Shown: positions 36,066 to 56,586 of the stretch, in pieces
Numbering within the stretch: position 1 is the stretch's first letter
Layout: every line of letters starts with the position of its first letter
From: Acanthochromis polyacanthus
Lineage: Eukaryota; Chordata; Actinopteri; Pomacentridae
Length of the DNA stretch: 64,000 nucleotides
Assembly (NCBI RefSeq): GCF_021347895.1
Contig: NC_067121.1
Coordinates: forward strand, 13,837,962-13,901,961
Direction: 5' to 3'
Notes under the pieces: generated by a model
Databases searched by the model: none
The model's input: only the letters and a program-made list of their open reading frames with translations
Told to the model about the DNA's origin: nothing
Program-made: the position numbers and the translations under genes

Positions 36066-36425
36066 GTTATCCATCCATTCTCTATACACCGCTTAATCCT
36101 CACTAGGGTTGCAGGGGAGCTGGAGTCTATCCCAGCTGACTCGGGCGAAGGCAGGGAACACCCTGGACAGGTCGCCAGTCTGTCACAGGGCTACACATAC
36201 AGACAAACAATCACTCTCACATTCACCCCTATGGGCAATTTAGAGTAATCAGTTAACCTCAGCATGTTTTTGGACTGTGGGAGGAAGCTGGAGTACCTGG
36301 AGAAAACCCACGCATGCACAGGTAGAACATGCAAACTCCATGCAGAAAGATCCCGGGCAAGCCAGGACACGAACCAGGGATCTTCTCGCTGCAAGGCGAA
36401 AGTGCTAACCACTACTCCACTGTGC
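36066..36425 (+). repeat. Teleost interspersed repeat ('ccatccattctctatacaccgctt' family), copy 1
   Basis: It runs from 'ccatccattctctatacaccgcttaatcc' through 'ggagctggagtctatcccagctg' to 'gctaaccactactccactgtgcagccc'. It matches 40573-40950 closely and 60217-60575 in inverse orientation. It carries no coding frame and its origin is not resolved. Confidence 0.85.
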
Positions 36426-36789
36426 AGCCCTCTGTGTATGTTAGATACTCAGAATTCAAAAGTAGCAAGTTTCAGTTGTATCTTATTGAGCCACAAGATG
36501 GCAGCAAATAACTGGTGTATTGACGAGTTGAATTCATCCTTTACAGTAAGATTTTTAAAGAGTATGGTGATCTTGATGTGTTAACTTAGAACATGTTTAA
36601 GTTGTTTTTGTTATACAAACATATACCAAAATAATATCTATAAATGAGTATAATCATTTATTACAATCTGTCACAAAATGATTATATCAACATTTAATCC
36701 CAGTGGTAACTCCACAGCAATGGAAACAGATCCTTAAGTGGTCAATTCAGAGGCTATTCCTGTAACTGCACTTGGCAATTTGCACGTGC

Positions 36790-37085
36790 GTGTGTGGTCA
36801 GGTGCTGGCTATACTTGTGGGGACCAAATGTCCCCACAACTGTCGGAAAACCGAAAACAATGTCACTTGTGGGGACCTCATTTCGGTCCCCACAAGTTTA
36901 AACAGTGTTTTCTTGGCCATGTTGTTGTTACTGAAAAAAGTAAAAGTGCAAAAACGTTTCTTTAGGGTTAGACATTGTTTTGGTTAGGGTTAGGGTTTGG
37001 TTAAGGTTAGGGTAAAGGTTAGGGGTTAGATATGAATGGGAGTCAATGGTAAGTCCCCACAAAGATAGAAAAACATAGTATGTGT
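36790..37085 (+). repeat. Teleost 'ggggacc' interspersed repeat, copy 1
   Basis: It contains 'cttgtggggaccaaatgtccccacaa', 'ggggacctcatttcggtccccacaag', then a degenerate 'ttagggttaggg' block and a GT-rich end. The inverse copy is at 46105-46410. The two 'ggggacc/ggtcccc' pairs can form small hairpins. Confidence 0.8.
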
Positions 37086-37646
37086 GTGTGTGGTGTGCGC
37101 GTGTAGCATAAACATAATTAGTCAAATAGTCTTGACAGTGGAACTAGGGGCGGATGGTTCCATTTCCAGAATAGATTGTGATCACCCTGTGAATAGGCAT
37201 GCACGCCCCCTCAGCACACAGCATTTATACAGCAGTACACAAGGAACTGGATAATAGAGATCAGTGAAAGCTGGCAAGAGGTTAAAAGAAAATGTCGACT
37301 TCAGGATATTGCACTAAAATCCGCAGGAGTGTGCGAACAAAGCCTGCAACAGATGAAAACAGCGAGGTGTGTGAGGAGGGATAGGATGGATATGTGTGGA
37401 TGATTTGCACACATCGCACACTAATCCATCTCTGACAGAAGAGAAGAGACTGCCGATAAAATCAGCATCCCATCTTGTCCACAGCCTACCTCTGTATGGT
37501 GGAAAGAGGGAGGTGTGGACGGCAGCGGAACGGAGCGGAGGAGGTGCAGAGCTCCAGGAGTGAAGAACGCCACCATCGCACGCTCTGCTCTTCTGATTGA
37601 CAGGCCTGATTAAGAGACAGTAAGCCAAACCCACTCGTGAGAAACC

Positions 37647-37653
37647 TATAAAG
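37647..37653 (+). promoter_or_regulatory. TATA box of the carbonic anhydrase gene
   Basis: TATAAAG lies about 129 bases before the ATG, so transcription would start near 37675-37680. An acceptor-like TTGTGTTTCCAG at 37743-37754 raises the option of a short 5'-UTR intron. Confidence 0.6.
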
Positions 37654-37775
37654 CCTTTCAGCTCTTGTCTGTCAGTAGATCGTCGTCATCTGCCTATTCA
37701 TCCTCTATTTGACCTGCAAACTGACTTGGATTAACCGTTCTCTTGTGTTTCCAGGGTAACATAGTAGGAGCAGCC

Positions 37776-47042
<9,267 letters not shown>

Positions 47043-47326
47043 ACACTGCTTCACCATCATATCATCCTTGTCTATTATGCTATCAGTCCTTTGGTAAAAA
47101 TTCTGTCCACTTACTACCAATGAGAAAGGAATCCTCATTTTATCAGTAACACGCTAAATACACATGCTGTTTTCTTTAGCCATTCTGTAATTGGTATTTG
47201 AAATATATTCTTCCTGATAGTGTTAATTGATGTGTACCAAGTTAGTCTGTTTTATCATAGACAAAATCTTTTCAATATGGAGTCTTAATTTTAAACCTTG
47301 GAGTCCTTCGAATTTTATATTCTAAA

Positions 47327-47332
47327 AATAAA
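47327..47332 (+). terminator. Candidate poly(A) signal for carbonic anhydrase
   Basis: AATAAA lies 285 bases after the stop codon. A second AATAAA at 48478-48483 would give a longer 3' UTR. I cannot tell which is used. Confidence 0.45.
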
Positions 47333-47677
47333 TGTTACATTTGTATTATTATTCAAATTCCATAATATTTTAGTTACCATCGTACTCATTGAAAACACAG
47401 ACATCCCAGACATCTTAAACAGTTGGCATCATTTCTGCTTTATGCAATTCAGAAACACATTTAGCCAATTTTAATTTGATCTAGAGCCTGTTTATTGGCA
47501 AAAGACATCTCCATCTTTTTTAAAACAATTTTTAAAAATTTTGCCTTGTTTAAAAATGAAACCCTTTTTCAACTTATTGAAACCCTTTCTATGCATTTGA
47601 TTGTGTTTTGAGTTGTGCTACAGCTGCCAAGATTGTCAACGCTAATGTTTTTATCCGATGCCTTATTTTTTTACTTT

Positions 47678-47762
47678 GCTGTATCCGCATTTTCTGTCAT
47701 TGCTGTGCTGACCACTTTATCTCAGTGGTCAGACCAGCAATGACAGAAAATGTGGATACAGC
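47678..47762. repeat. Near-perfect hairpin with 39-base arms
   Basis: Left arm 47678-47716 and right arm 47724-47762 pair along their length with about three mismatches around a 7-base loop. The core strings are CATTTTCTGTCATTGCTG and its complement. It may be a short palindromic insertion or an RNA hairpin. Confidence 0.75.
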
Positions 47763-48483
47763 ATTTTTTAGTGGTGATAGGTCCCACTACAGACCCTACA
47801 GCACTGGGAGCCACCAGCCATCAAGTAGCACTTTTATGCAAGCAGAATAACTTTAATCACTACAATGCTGTGGAATGCTGCAGTTCTCCCTATGTTTTCA
47901 TCCAGCCTGAGGCCATGTCAACACAAATGCATGTAATCAGAACTAAATTATTTTACTTTTTGTTGGGCTTCCATCCATCTTAGATAAATATGACTTTTTT
48001 TTTTTCAAATATCTGTTAAAGCTACACTGACACATTGCACTACTGTGGTCATAAATTCATTCTGGCAGTGGCTCTACAGCACAGTCTCTTGATTTTTATA
48101 AGAAGTTTGACAGCTGAACTACCAATCACGTCAGTGCATTAAATGATGTCTGTAAGACTCACGTTTCAAATAATTTAGGGTCAGTTTACTACTAAATGCA
48201 CTATTAACACATCAGTTAAATTTTTAAAAATGTAATTCTATTTTTGCAATGTCTATAGTTAGTTCTTCAGTTAACTAAACGTATATCATTAGCAGGTGTT
48301 GTTAAGAGACCAGAGCAATGCTACTTTTTGGTTTTTATATAGAATGTTAAGCTTTTAGGGTGTGTCTATAGTCAAATAACTTTAAGCCCTTGAAGTGCAT
48401 CTTTTAAAACTGCTGCCACATGACAACTGGGAAATAATGTTTTGTGTGAATCTATCATGTCATAAAAGAAGTTTATCAATAAA

Positions 48484-50577
48484 AACATATAACTTGCAAA
48501 GTTCTCAAATTGACTTTTTTCACACCTGACTGAAATTTTCAACAGATCTTAATGGTTTCCTGGTTTAAATCTTACTGACTTTGGTGATCTCTTCAGATAT
48601 TTCTTCTAGTGTCACCATGAGGTTGATGTCCTTGCTTTTGATTTGATTATACCTATTTATTATTTTATAGCATTTACTTTACATTTGAGTGTCCAACCTC
48701 TGACTTTGTGAATTACCAATACATTGCTATAACAATCATTCCATATTTTACAGAGAAAGAAACAAAGAATTTAATTCTGATTTTCAGTATGGGCTTTGAG
48801 TCCTCCATTTGGGTCTAGTTCTGTGTTTCCCAACAGTGATGGCCCATTGTAACAAATATTGGCCGTTTGTTGTCTCCAACAACACTTCTTTGTTAGTCCT
48901 TATCATCACAAACCATTAGTTGGATGGTCTTTGATGGGCGCTTTGTAAATTAACAGCCACTCTGTCTCAAACTGTCTCTTTCAGTGTCTGAGGTGCAGTG
49001 ATGGATGGGAGGGGGAGGCAAAAGCCCAGAGTCTAAAAGAAAGAAACAAACAGAAAAAACATATAAAGTAAAAGCTCAAGATTCAGTTTTACTGATTTAC
49101 AATAGTTTTGTAGAATGTGAAAATATATTGACAGATGCTTGAGTACATGATGTTCAGTGACTCAGAACTATATATAGCAAAATGTTGCAGAAATTAGCCT
49201 TATATGACTGCACCTAACAATGTAGATAAAAGTGGAGGCTGCAACCTAATGGTAGAAACTACTCCTTATGATTAAAATTGCACTCATTAATTTAGAGGAA
49301 CCATTCTCAGCTTAGAAAGGAGAAAATGATCAATTTAGACTATAAGTCTCAAAGAGACTTTGATGAAAAAGAAATTGATCGATCTCATTGTGAAAGTCGT
49401 ACACTCTGATTTCATTAACGTCCAGTTCCCAAAACAAAGGAATCGATGCTAGAACCGATGATAATTATATACAGACATTTATTAACTAATACTATGAACG
49501 AACAAGAAAAAACAACAGACAGTCAATAAATTAATAGATGCAGATAAACTAATGAACTGTGATCATCACTGGAAGCGGTTGGTAGGAACGTGATGAATTT
49601 AAAATGTCTCTGATATTGGAAAACCAAGTCTAATTTGTGAATTCCCCCATTTAGCAGAAGGAAAGTGATACCTGTGTAGGTTTTGTAGTATTGAGAGTCT
49701 TGTTGCAGGATGTGAAGGTGTGATGATCTGCTGGATGAGTTGGTTCAGGAATGCAGAGACAAGAAGGCACTTTGACAGGTTTGCGTTGCAAAAGTGTGCC
49801 AAAGTAAAAACACTAAAAGTTAAAGCTCATTGTTATCAAGAAAGTATTTACACTGTTGTAGTATTAAAGTTCACTTAAGAAAGTCATGCAATTTTTTGGA
49901 ATACAAAAGAAGTTTTTTGAGACAACTGACAAAGACTGGATAACACTGGTCCTGAAGAAAAACTGATGGTTCATGATTTTCAGAGGTCTGAAGAATACAC
50001 AGAGGAGCCATTACAAACATTTAATGTTTGTTGTTTAAGGTCTCAGCTCTTCTTCATATTATTCTTTTGTGCAGAAAGCCCTGTTACAGATTTTGAAAGA
50101 GATCATACAAAAGTGCAATCTAAAGCTGTGGTCTTTTCTGCCTTACATTCCCTGCTCTTAAAATTGAAAAACCCAGGAAGTTGTGTCAGGGTATTACAAA
50201 TTTCTGTGCAGTACTTTGCCATCTGTTAAGCCTGAACAATTGGTCAACACAGTGCTGTTATAAGTCTGAGTCCCTCTTAAACTCATGTCACTTAATTGTA
50301 ACATATAGGAGATGCCCGTGTCCAGTATTCAAAACTAAGTCATTTATTTTCAGGGCTCAGGTGTCAGTTCATAAACCGTTTCTTTTCTTGATCTTCTGTC
50401 CATCTGAAAATGAGCGCTTGGTTGGGTGAGGTCTCTTTGCTTTATCTTGCAGTCACAGACTCTGGATACAGAGAGTGGACAATTTCTCAGAATTTGCTTA
50501 TGCAAAATTGTTATCAGGCACAGATCTGAAGTCGAATCGCTCTCAGACACATTTACTCGCATGTCTACTTAGACATT
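48484..50577. other. No gene seen
   Basis: Downstream of the possible carbonic anhydrase 3' UTR I see no exon, RNA gene or recognisable transposon before the Sushi-group element. Confidence 0.4.
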
Positions 50578-50582
50578 CATTC

Positions 50583-51410
50583 TGTTAAGATTCTGAGAGG
50601 CTCAGGAAATGACAGACAGTCTCGGTTTAACGTAAAAAGGTTTCTTTATTTACAGACGTTTCCAAAAACTACAACTAAGATGGTGACTACTGCCGGAAAC
50701 TAAATCCTCTTCTCTAATATTCATACAGCGACTACTTGTGGCTGGAACTACAATTACTACAAAACACAAATTGCTCTACTCTTAGTAGGCGACACTTTAG
50801 CACTACGAAACAAACAATTTCTATAACCTCTACATTTGAGGGAAGGCTACGAATAATCACTACTTCAAAAACAGCTCGGTACGGGAGCTAACGCTACGAA
50901 CGACGACAGAAAAACATAATTGCATCAGGTATGCTCGGGAGGGTTTATCGTGCAGGAGACCAGTGTGCAGAACCAGATGGTGGACGGCAACGGCAGTGGT
51001 AGATGGATGGAAGAGATGCCCGGAGGTGGGGGACAGACTGGGAGGGAGTCTCCTCTTGCTGAGACGGAGACAGAGATCCAGTGCAGATGGTGAGTAGAAA
51101 ACTCTCCTTGGAGCAGGCGGAGCCACAACTAGGAGAAACGAGGACAGCAGACGTTAGAACAGCGCAAGGCATGAATTTACTGGTGAGATTGTCTACACAG
51201 CTCCTACACGATGTGTCACGATCCAGCATCAGAGTTGTGAGGCGTCTGGTTATATTGAGGCGGGGTGTGCTTGATTGAATGATCTTCACCTGCTCCTAAT
51301 TCTGGCTGCGCGCCGCTGATGAGAAACACCTGCCACTGCCACTGCACTGCTGAGCCAACCTGAAAGAGAGAGAGAGGCACTATCTGGGTCTGGCAGCAGC
51401 CAGCCTGACA
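50583..51410 (-). repeat. 3' LTR of the Sushi-group element
   Basis: This 828-bp LTR begins TGTTAAGATTCTGAGAGG and ends CCAGCCTGACA on the plus strand. On the minus strand a TATA-like AATATA (51256-51251) lies 25-30 bases upstream of GATGCTGGATCGTG, the inferred transcript start. Confidence 0.9.
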
Positions 51411-51436
51411 GTACCCCCCCACCCCCCCACCCCAAC
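51411..51436 (-). other. polypurine tract of the Sushi-group element
   Basis: On the minus strand this is a G-rich run (GGGGTGGGGGGGTGGGGGGG) ending GTAC next to the LTR. Confidence 0.75.
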
Positions 51437-52978
51437 CTCCACAGCCGAACGCTGCGAGAGTACTGCTCCCACCCCAGTGTTGGAAGCATCAACCTCTACT
51501 ATAAACTGAAGGGAGGAATCAGGTTGGGTTAGAATGGGCGCTGTGGTAACCCAACGCTTCAACTCCTTGAATGCCTGGTTTGCCTCTGGAGTCCACTGAA
51601 AAGGTTTAAGGGGAGACATTAGTGCTGTGAGAGGATTGGCGACTTTACTACAGTCTCTGATAAACCTGCAATAAAAGTTAGCAAACCCCAGGAATCGTTG
51701 GAGCTGCTTCCGGTTGACAGGAACAGGCCACTCCTGTACTGCCGTCAACTTCGCTGGGTCCATCTGGATCTGTCCTGGGGAAATAACATAGCCAAGAAAA
51801 CTCATGGTGGTCGCATGAAACTCACACTTCTCAGCCTTGACGAATAAGCGGTTCTTCAACAGTCTCTCCAACACCCTGCGCACATGGCCGATGTGCTCCT
51901 CTAGGCTCTGGGAATAGATCAAAATGTCAACAAGATACACAAAAGCAAAGCGATTAATCATGTCTCTAAGAACGTCATTTATCATGCTCTGGAAAATGGC
52001 TGGGGCATTGGTGAGCCCGAAGGGCATCACCAGGTATTCAAAATGACCCAGAGGCGTGTTGAAAGCCATCTTCCACTCGTCCCCTTCTCTAATGCGGACG
52101 AGATGATAAGCGTTCCTAAGATCCAACTTGGTGAATACTTTGGCTCCCTGGAGGGGAGTGAAAGCTGTATCCATGAGGGGCAGAGGATACGAATTCCTCT
52201 TCGTGATGTTATTTAATCCCCTAAACTCTATACACGGCCTTGGGGACCCATCTCTCTTCTCCACGAAGAAAAACCCGGCCCCCACTGGGGAAGAGGACAG
52301 TCTAATTATTCCAGAAGCCAGGGACTCTCGAATATAATTTTCCATTGCAGTCTGCTCCGGCTTGGACAGGCTATAGAGTCTGCTGGAAGGTAAGGTCGCT
52401 CTGTCCAACAACTCAATTGCACAGTCATAGGGTCGATGGGGTGGAAGGGACATGGCCTTGATCTTACTGAAAACCTGGGCTAAATCGTGGTAGTGTGAGG
52501 GAACAGACTCAAGGTTGATCGGTTCGGGGGTATTTGGAGGCTCAGAACTGGAAGGGGCAAGGGCTGAGACCAAACAAGACTGATGACATTCGACACTCCA
52601 AGCCAAAATTCGTCCCTGCCACCAATCCAACTGGGGGTTATGTCATACTAACCAGGGGTAGCCCAACACCATTGGCGAACTGGAACCCTCCATAATACAA
52701 AAAGAGACCTTCTCACGGTGATTTCCAGCTATAACTAGCTCCACAGGTACAGTTCTCCGAGAAACCCTGGCTAGACTGATTCCATTTAATGAGCAAGCTG
52801 ACAAAGGTTCCTTAAGAGGTGCAGTTGGAATATTAAGTTGCCTTACCAGGTTAGCATCCACGAAACTCTCTTCGGCCCCTGAATCCACCAATGCAGGAAA
52901 GGGGAGTGACACAGTTCCCCAACAGAGTGTTGTCTTTATCTGTAGCCGTTGCGGGAGAGAGGACGAGGTTTGGCCCAC
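51437..52978 (-). pseudogene. Sushi-group pol remnant: protease and RT, catalytic Asp lost
   Basis: The 52978-52643 frame holds a protease with LVDSGAEESFVD and ends VLGYPWLV before TGA. The same frame resumes at 52630 with [42 protein letters not shown] and YLVDILIYS. The usual YLDD box is YLVD; codon 51931-51929 is GTT where GAT is expected, removing one metal-binding Asp. The thumb/connection ([12 protein letters not shown]) is present. RNase H begins ([16 protein letters not shown]) and then breaks off at the polypurine tract, so the rest of RNase H, the integrase and any chromodomain are deleted. Confidence 0.88.
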
Positions 52979-53029
52979 CAGAACCTCCCCTGTTACTGGT
53001 GGGCCTTGTCTTTTGCTCGACGATGGGGG

Positions 53030-53967
53030 CAGGCCGCAATGAAGTGGCCTGGGTCACCACAAAACATGCACAGTTTGGCCTCTCTCCGGTGATCCTTCTA
53101 CTTGGCGGAGAGCTTAGCATGGCCCAGTTGCATGGGTTCTGATTCTTCCGTCGTGGGTTCTGGGGATTTGGTTCGTCAGGCAGGGATGAAAGGGCTACGG
53201 CTACTGGGTGGCTGGACCTGCCTCTCTCTGCATCTCTCACACATGCGAGAATCCACTTTAATAGCCATGTCGATCCACTGATTGAGCGTCACTGGTTCAT
53301 CTTTGAGAGTAAGTTGGTCCTTAATGACCTCCGTGAGGCCTCGGTAGAAAGAGTATCGGAGAGCAGAGTCATTCCAATCAACTTCCAAGGCGAGAGTCCG
53401 AAACTCCCAGGCGTATTCAGCCACACTCCGAGATTCCCGTTGTATATCCCCCAATCGGGTGGCCGCATCTCTGCCACTAAGTGGATGATCGAAGTTCTTC
53501 TTCATCTCGGCCACAAAGGCTGAGTATGAGGCACACAGGGGCCCCTGGCGTTTCCACACTGCGGTTCCCCAGTCCCGAGCATCACCCGCTAATAACCCGA
53601 TTAAATACGCGATACGAGACCGGTCGGTAGAATAAGACTGGGGTTGTAGCTCGAAAATCAACGAAACCTGTGTAAGAAACGCATCACAGTTTCCAAAATC
53701 ACCACTATAACGCTCGGGGGTTGGTACATTTGGTTCTTTCTCTGCCGCAAGATTAGAAGCTGGGGCATCAGATGCTACGTTCGGCGAGAGTCGATTTATT
53801 TTCTCAGTTAAGGTAGCTAGTTGTTTATACATTGCTGAATTACTAGCCGATAACGAACGCAACATCTCTTCAAGCTGATTTAAAGTGGCTTCAATGCAGA
53901 TTAAGACCTCCTGGAGGGACATTTTTGAATCACCGTCTGTATTTCTAGCATTTCCTGCTGAGCTCAT
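53030..53967 (-). pseudogene. Sushi-group gag remnant with CCHC knuckle
   Basis: The frame starts 17 bases inside the LTR edge. It has a coiled-coil-like N-terminus (about residues 15-65) and a capsid region (PERYSGDFGNCDAFLTQ, DRSRIAYLIGLLAGDARDW, FDHPLSGRDAATRLGDI, SVAEYAWEFRTLA, FYRGL) of the PEG10/RTL type. A TGA at 53176 ends the 263-residue open part. In the same frame a second stop (TAG, near 53100) precedes the zinc knuckle LCMFCGDPGHFIAACPH (about 53085-53035). CGA-to-TGA decay would explain the first stop. Pol follows in another frame. Confidence 0.87.
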
Positions 53968-53971
53968 GTTG

Positions 53972-53982
53972 GCCGGATCATA
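53972..53982 (-). other. Candidate self-priming primer-binding site (Tf1 type)
   Basis: Only 16 bases separate the LTR from the gag ATG, too few for a normal tRNA site. The 11 bases TATGATCCGGC (minus strand) can pair along their length, with three G-U pairs, with GCTGGATCGTG at the inferred 5' end of the transcript (51227-51217 in the 3' LTR). Tf1/Sushi elements prime from their own RNA 5' end in this way. Confidence 0.6.
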
Positions 53983-54327
53983 CTGTTAAGATTCTGAGAG
54001 GCTCAGGCGCAGGAACTGACAGACATCTCAGTTTAACGTAAAAAGGTTTCTTTATTTACAGATGTTTCCAAAAACTACAACTAAGATGGCGACTACTGCC
54101 GGAAACTAAATCCTCTTCTCTAATATTCACACAGCGACTACTTGTGGCTTGAACTACAATTACTACAAAACACAAATTGCTCTACTCTTAGTAGGCGACA
54201 CTTTAGCACTACAAAACAAATAATTTCTATAACCTCTACATTCGAGGGAAGGCTACAAATAATCACTACTTCAAAAACAGCTCGGTACGGGAGCTAACGC
54301 TCCGAACGACGACAGAAAAACATAATT

Positions 54328-56563
54328 GGGTCATTCCATGTCAAATCAACCAATATCCAAAAAAGTTCCATCCGTCTTTGATTTCCACCATATTCAGTCT
54401 GTGTGCCATTAGGTCCCAAAGGAAGGTAGGAAACAGGTTCTCTGTAATATGTGTATGCATTTTGCTTTTACACCCCATTATATGGGGGTAGGTTTAGGCC
54501 TACAATTGATAGCCGTCATTCTGGTAGGTACTTCATATTGCCATAATTCTTGAAATATAACAGCTAAAGGCCTGAAATTCACAGGATCATCTCATTTTTC
54601 ACTACTGATTACAAAACAATCAGACTTTTAGCCCTAGCCTGAGTGTGAACATTTTTTTGGAGGGTTGATTTCTTGAAAAAACTAAAAATCTTAATTTCGC
54701 CCATGTCTTTATAGCTCTCTGTATGCCATTTAAATCAATAAATTATGACTCATAGTATTTAATCATTGAGTATGGGTCTTGACTGACATTTTAGAACCAC
54801 TGTTGAAGTACTCAGCTGTTTAGTTTGTCTGCAGGACCTATTTTAATTAGGGACGAATCTGGAATTTTGTGAAATTCAACCATATTTTTCACCATGTGTG
54901 ATAAACAGCACCATTCTGAAACTTTTAGCAGTGAATCTTCATATTCCAGTAATAAAAATTTCAAAATATTGAATTGGTGTTCTGGATCCTTCATATAGAA
55001 AATCTATGTCAAATAGGGGCCTGAAAGTGCCCTCGAGCAGCATTTTTGCCATATAACATATATTATTTTGTAGTATCAAATGTGTCATATTGCACCTCAG
55101 GTATATCAGTAGATGTTATTAAACCACACTTATTACCTGTCGAGGCCAACACACCCACTCTGGGGACACCAAAACTATTTATACTGATGTTGTACTTTAA
55201 GGGGAGGGTTTGGTACAAGTTCTGAAAATCTCTACCTCAGTCTAATAACTCTCTGCTCTTCTGTGTCTGCATGTAGTCTGACACTAAAAAAAAGCACAAA
55301 TTCCCCATTCATTCAAGTCAACTCACTGCTCTTATCATGCATACATGTATATGCCAGGCTGAATTGATGAAACAGTTTTAAATATGTGTCCTTTGGCTAA
55401 CATTAGACAAAAAGAATCTGATATGATGCAAATTTTTTCATCAATGAAAACTTCTCTTTTTTGCTGGCACTGGTCAGTGACTCCGCATATGACAAGATGT
55501 CTGTTTTCACAAAGGAATTTTGAAGCTTTATCTTTTATCTTTAGAATTTCGAAGCTTTATCTACTTTTCTTTAGGTGTAAGTTTTTCTTCAAAAAAAAAC
55601 AAAAACAAAAAAAAAACCACCCCTGGAACAACTAGCCGGCCTTGTCGTGACTCCAGGGCTTCATGGGAATGTTTCCAAAACTAACAGGCTAGAGTCAGTG
55701 AGTGCAGTATTTCAAACTATCTCCATATAGGCTGCGATGGAGTGTTGCAACCATCTTATCATATATAAACGACAAAGAAACCTTTATCCTCTAAGGGCCT
55801 ATGACACTTTCTTTGCCCTAAATCTGGCAAAAATGATGGCCGAGGGCATTTTAGGCCTCCTTTTGACCTAAAATGGAGATTTTGGAGATTTTCAATATGA
55901 AGGTGACAGAACACCAATTCAATATTTTGAAGTTTTGACAACTAGTACACAAAGATTCTTTGCAAAAAGTTTCAGAGTGGTGCTATTTATCACACATGGT
56001 GAAAAATGTGGTTGTATTTCATGAAATTTCAGATTCGCCCCTAATTAAAGTAGGTCCTGCAGCCACATTAAACAGCTGAGTACTTCAACAGTGGTTTTAG
56101 CATGTCAGTAAAGACCCATACTAAAGAAAGAAATGCTGTTTTAATATTTTTTTTAGATTAAAATGGCATACAGAGGCCTTTCAAACATGGGCGAAATTAA
56201 GATTCTCATTTTTTTTCCAGGAATTCCACCCTCCATAAAATTTTTCACACTCAGACTACGGATAAAAACATGATTGTTTTGCAACTAGCAGTGAAAAATG
56301 AAATGTTCCTGTGAATTTCATGCTTCTAGCTTGCACATTTCAAGAATTATGGACCTCTGAAGTATGCACCTGAATGACGGCTATCAGATTTAGGCCAAAA
56401 CCTACCCCCTTATAATTGGGTGTAAAAGCAAAATGTGTACACATATGACCAAAAACCTGTTTGCTATCTTCTTTTGGGATCTAATGGCACACTGAAACTG
56501 AATATAATGCAAATCAGAAATGGTGCTGCTGGAGCCATTTGTTGACTTGAGATGTAATGACCC
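54328..56563. mobile_element. 2.2-kb foldback element with about 700-bp inverted arms
   Basis: It starts GGGTCATTCCATGTCAAATC and ends with the inverse GACTTGAGATGTAATGACCC, with AATT on both sides (54324-54327 and 56564-56567) and the LTR as target. The left arm (54328-about 55100) and right arm (about 55795-56563) are inverted copies with scattered mismatches, for example 'catgtgtgataaacagcacca' opposite 'tggtgctatttatcacacatg'. The centre has no coding frame. The superfamily is unknown; a 4-bp duplication occurs in groups such as Chapaev and Sola. A similar terminus starts at 25439. Confidence 0.82.
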
Positions 56564-56586
56564 AATTGCATCAGGTATGCTCGGGA

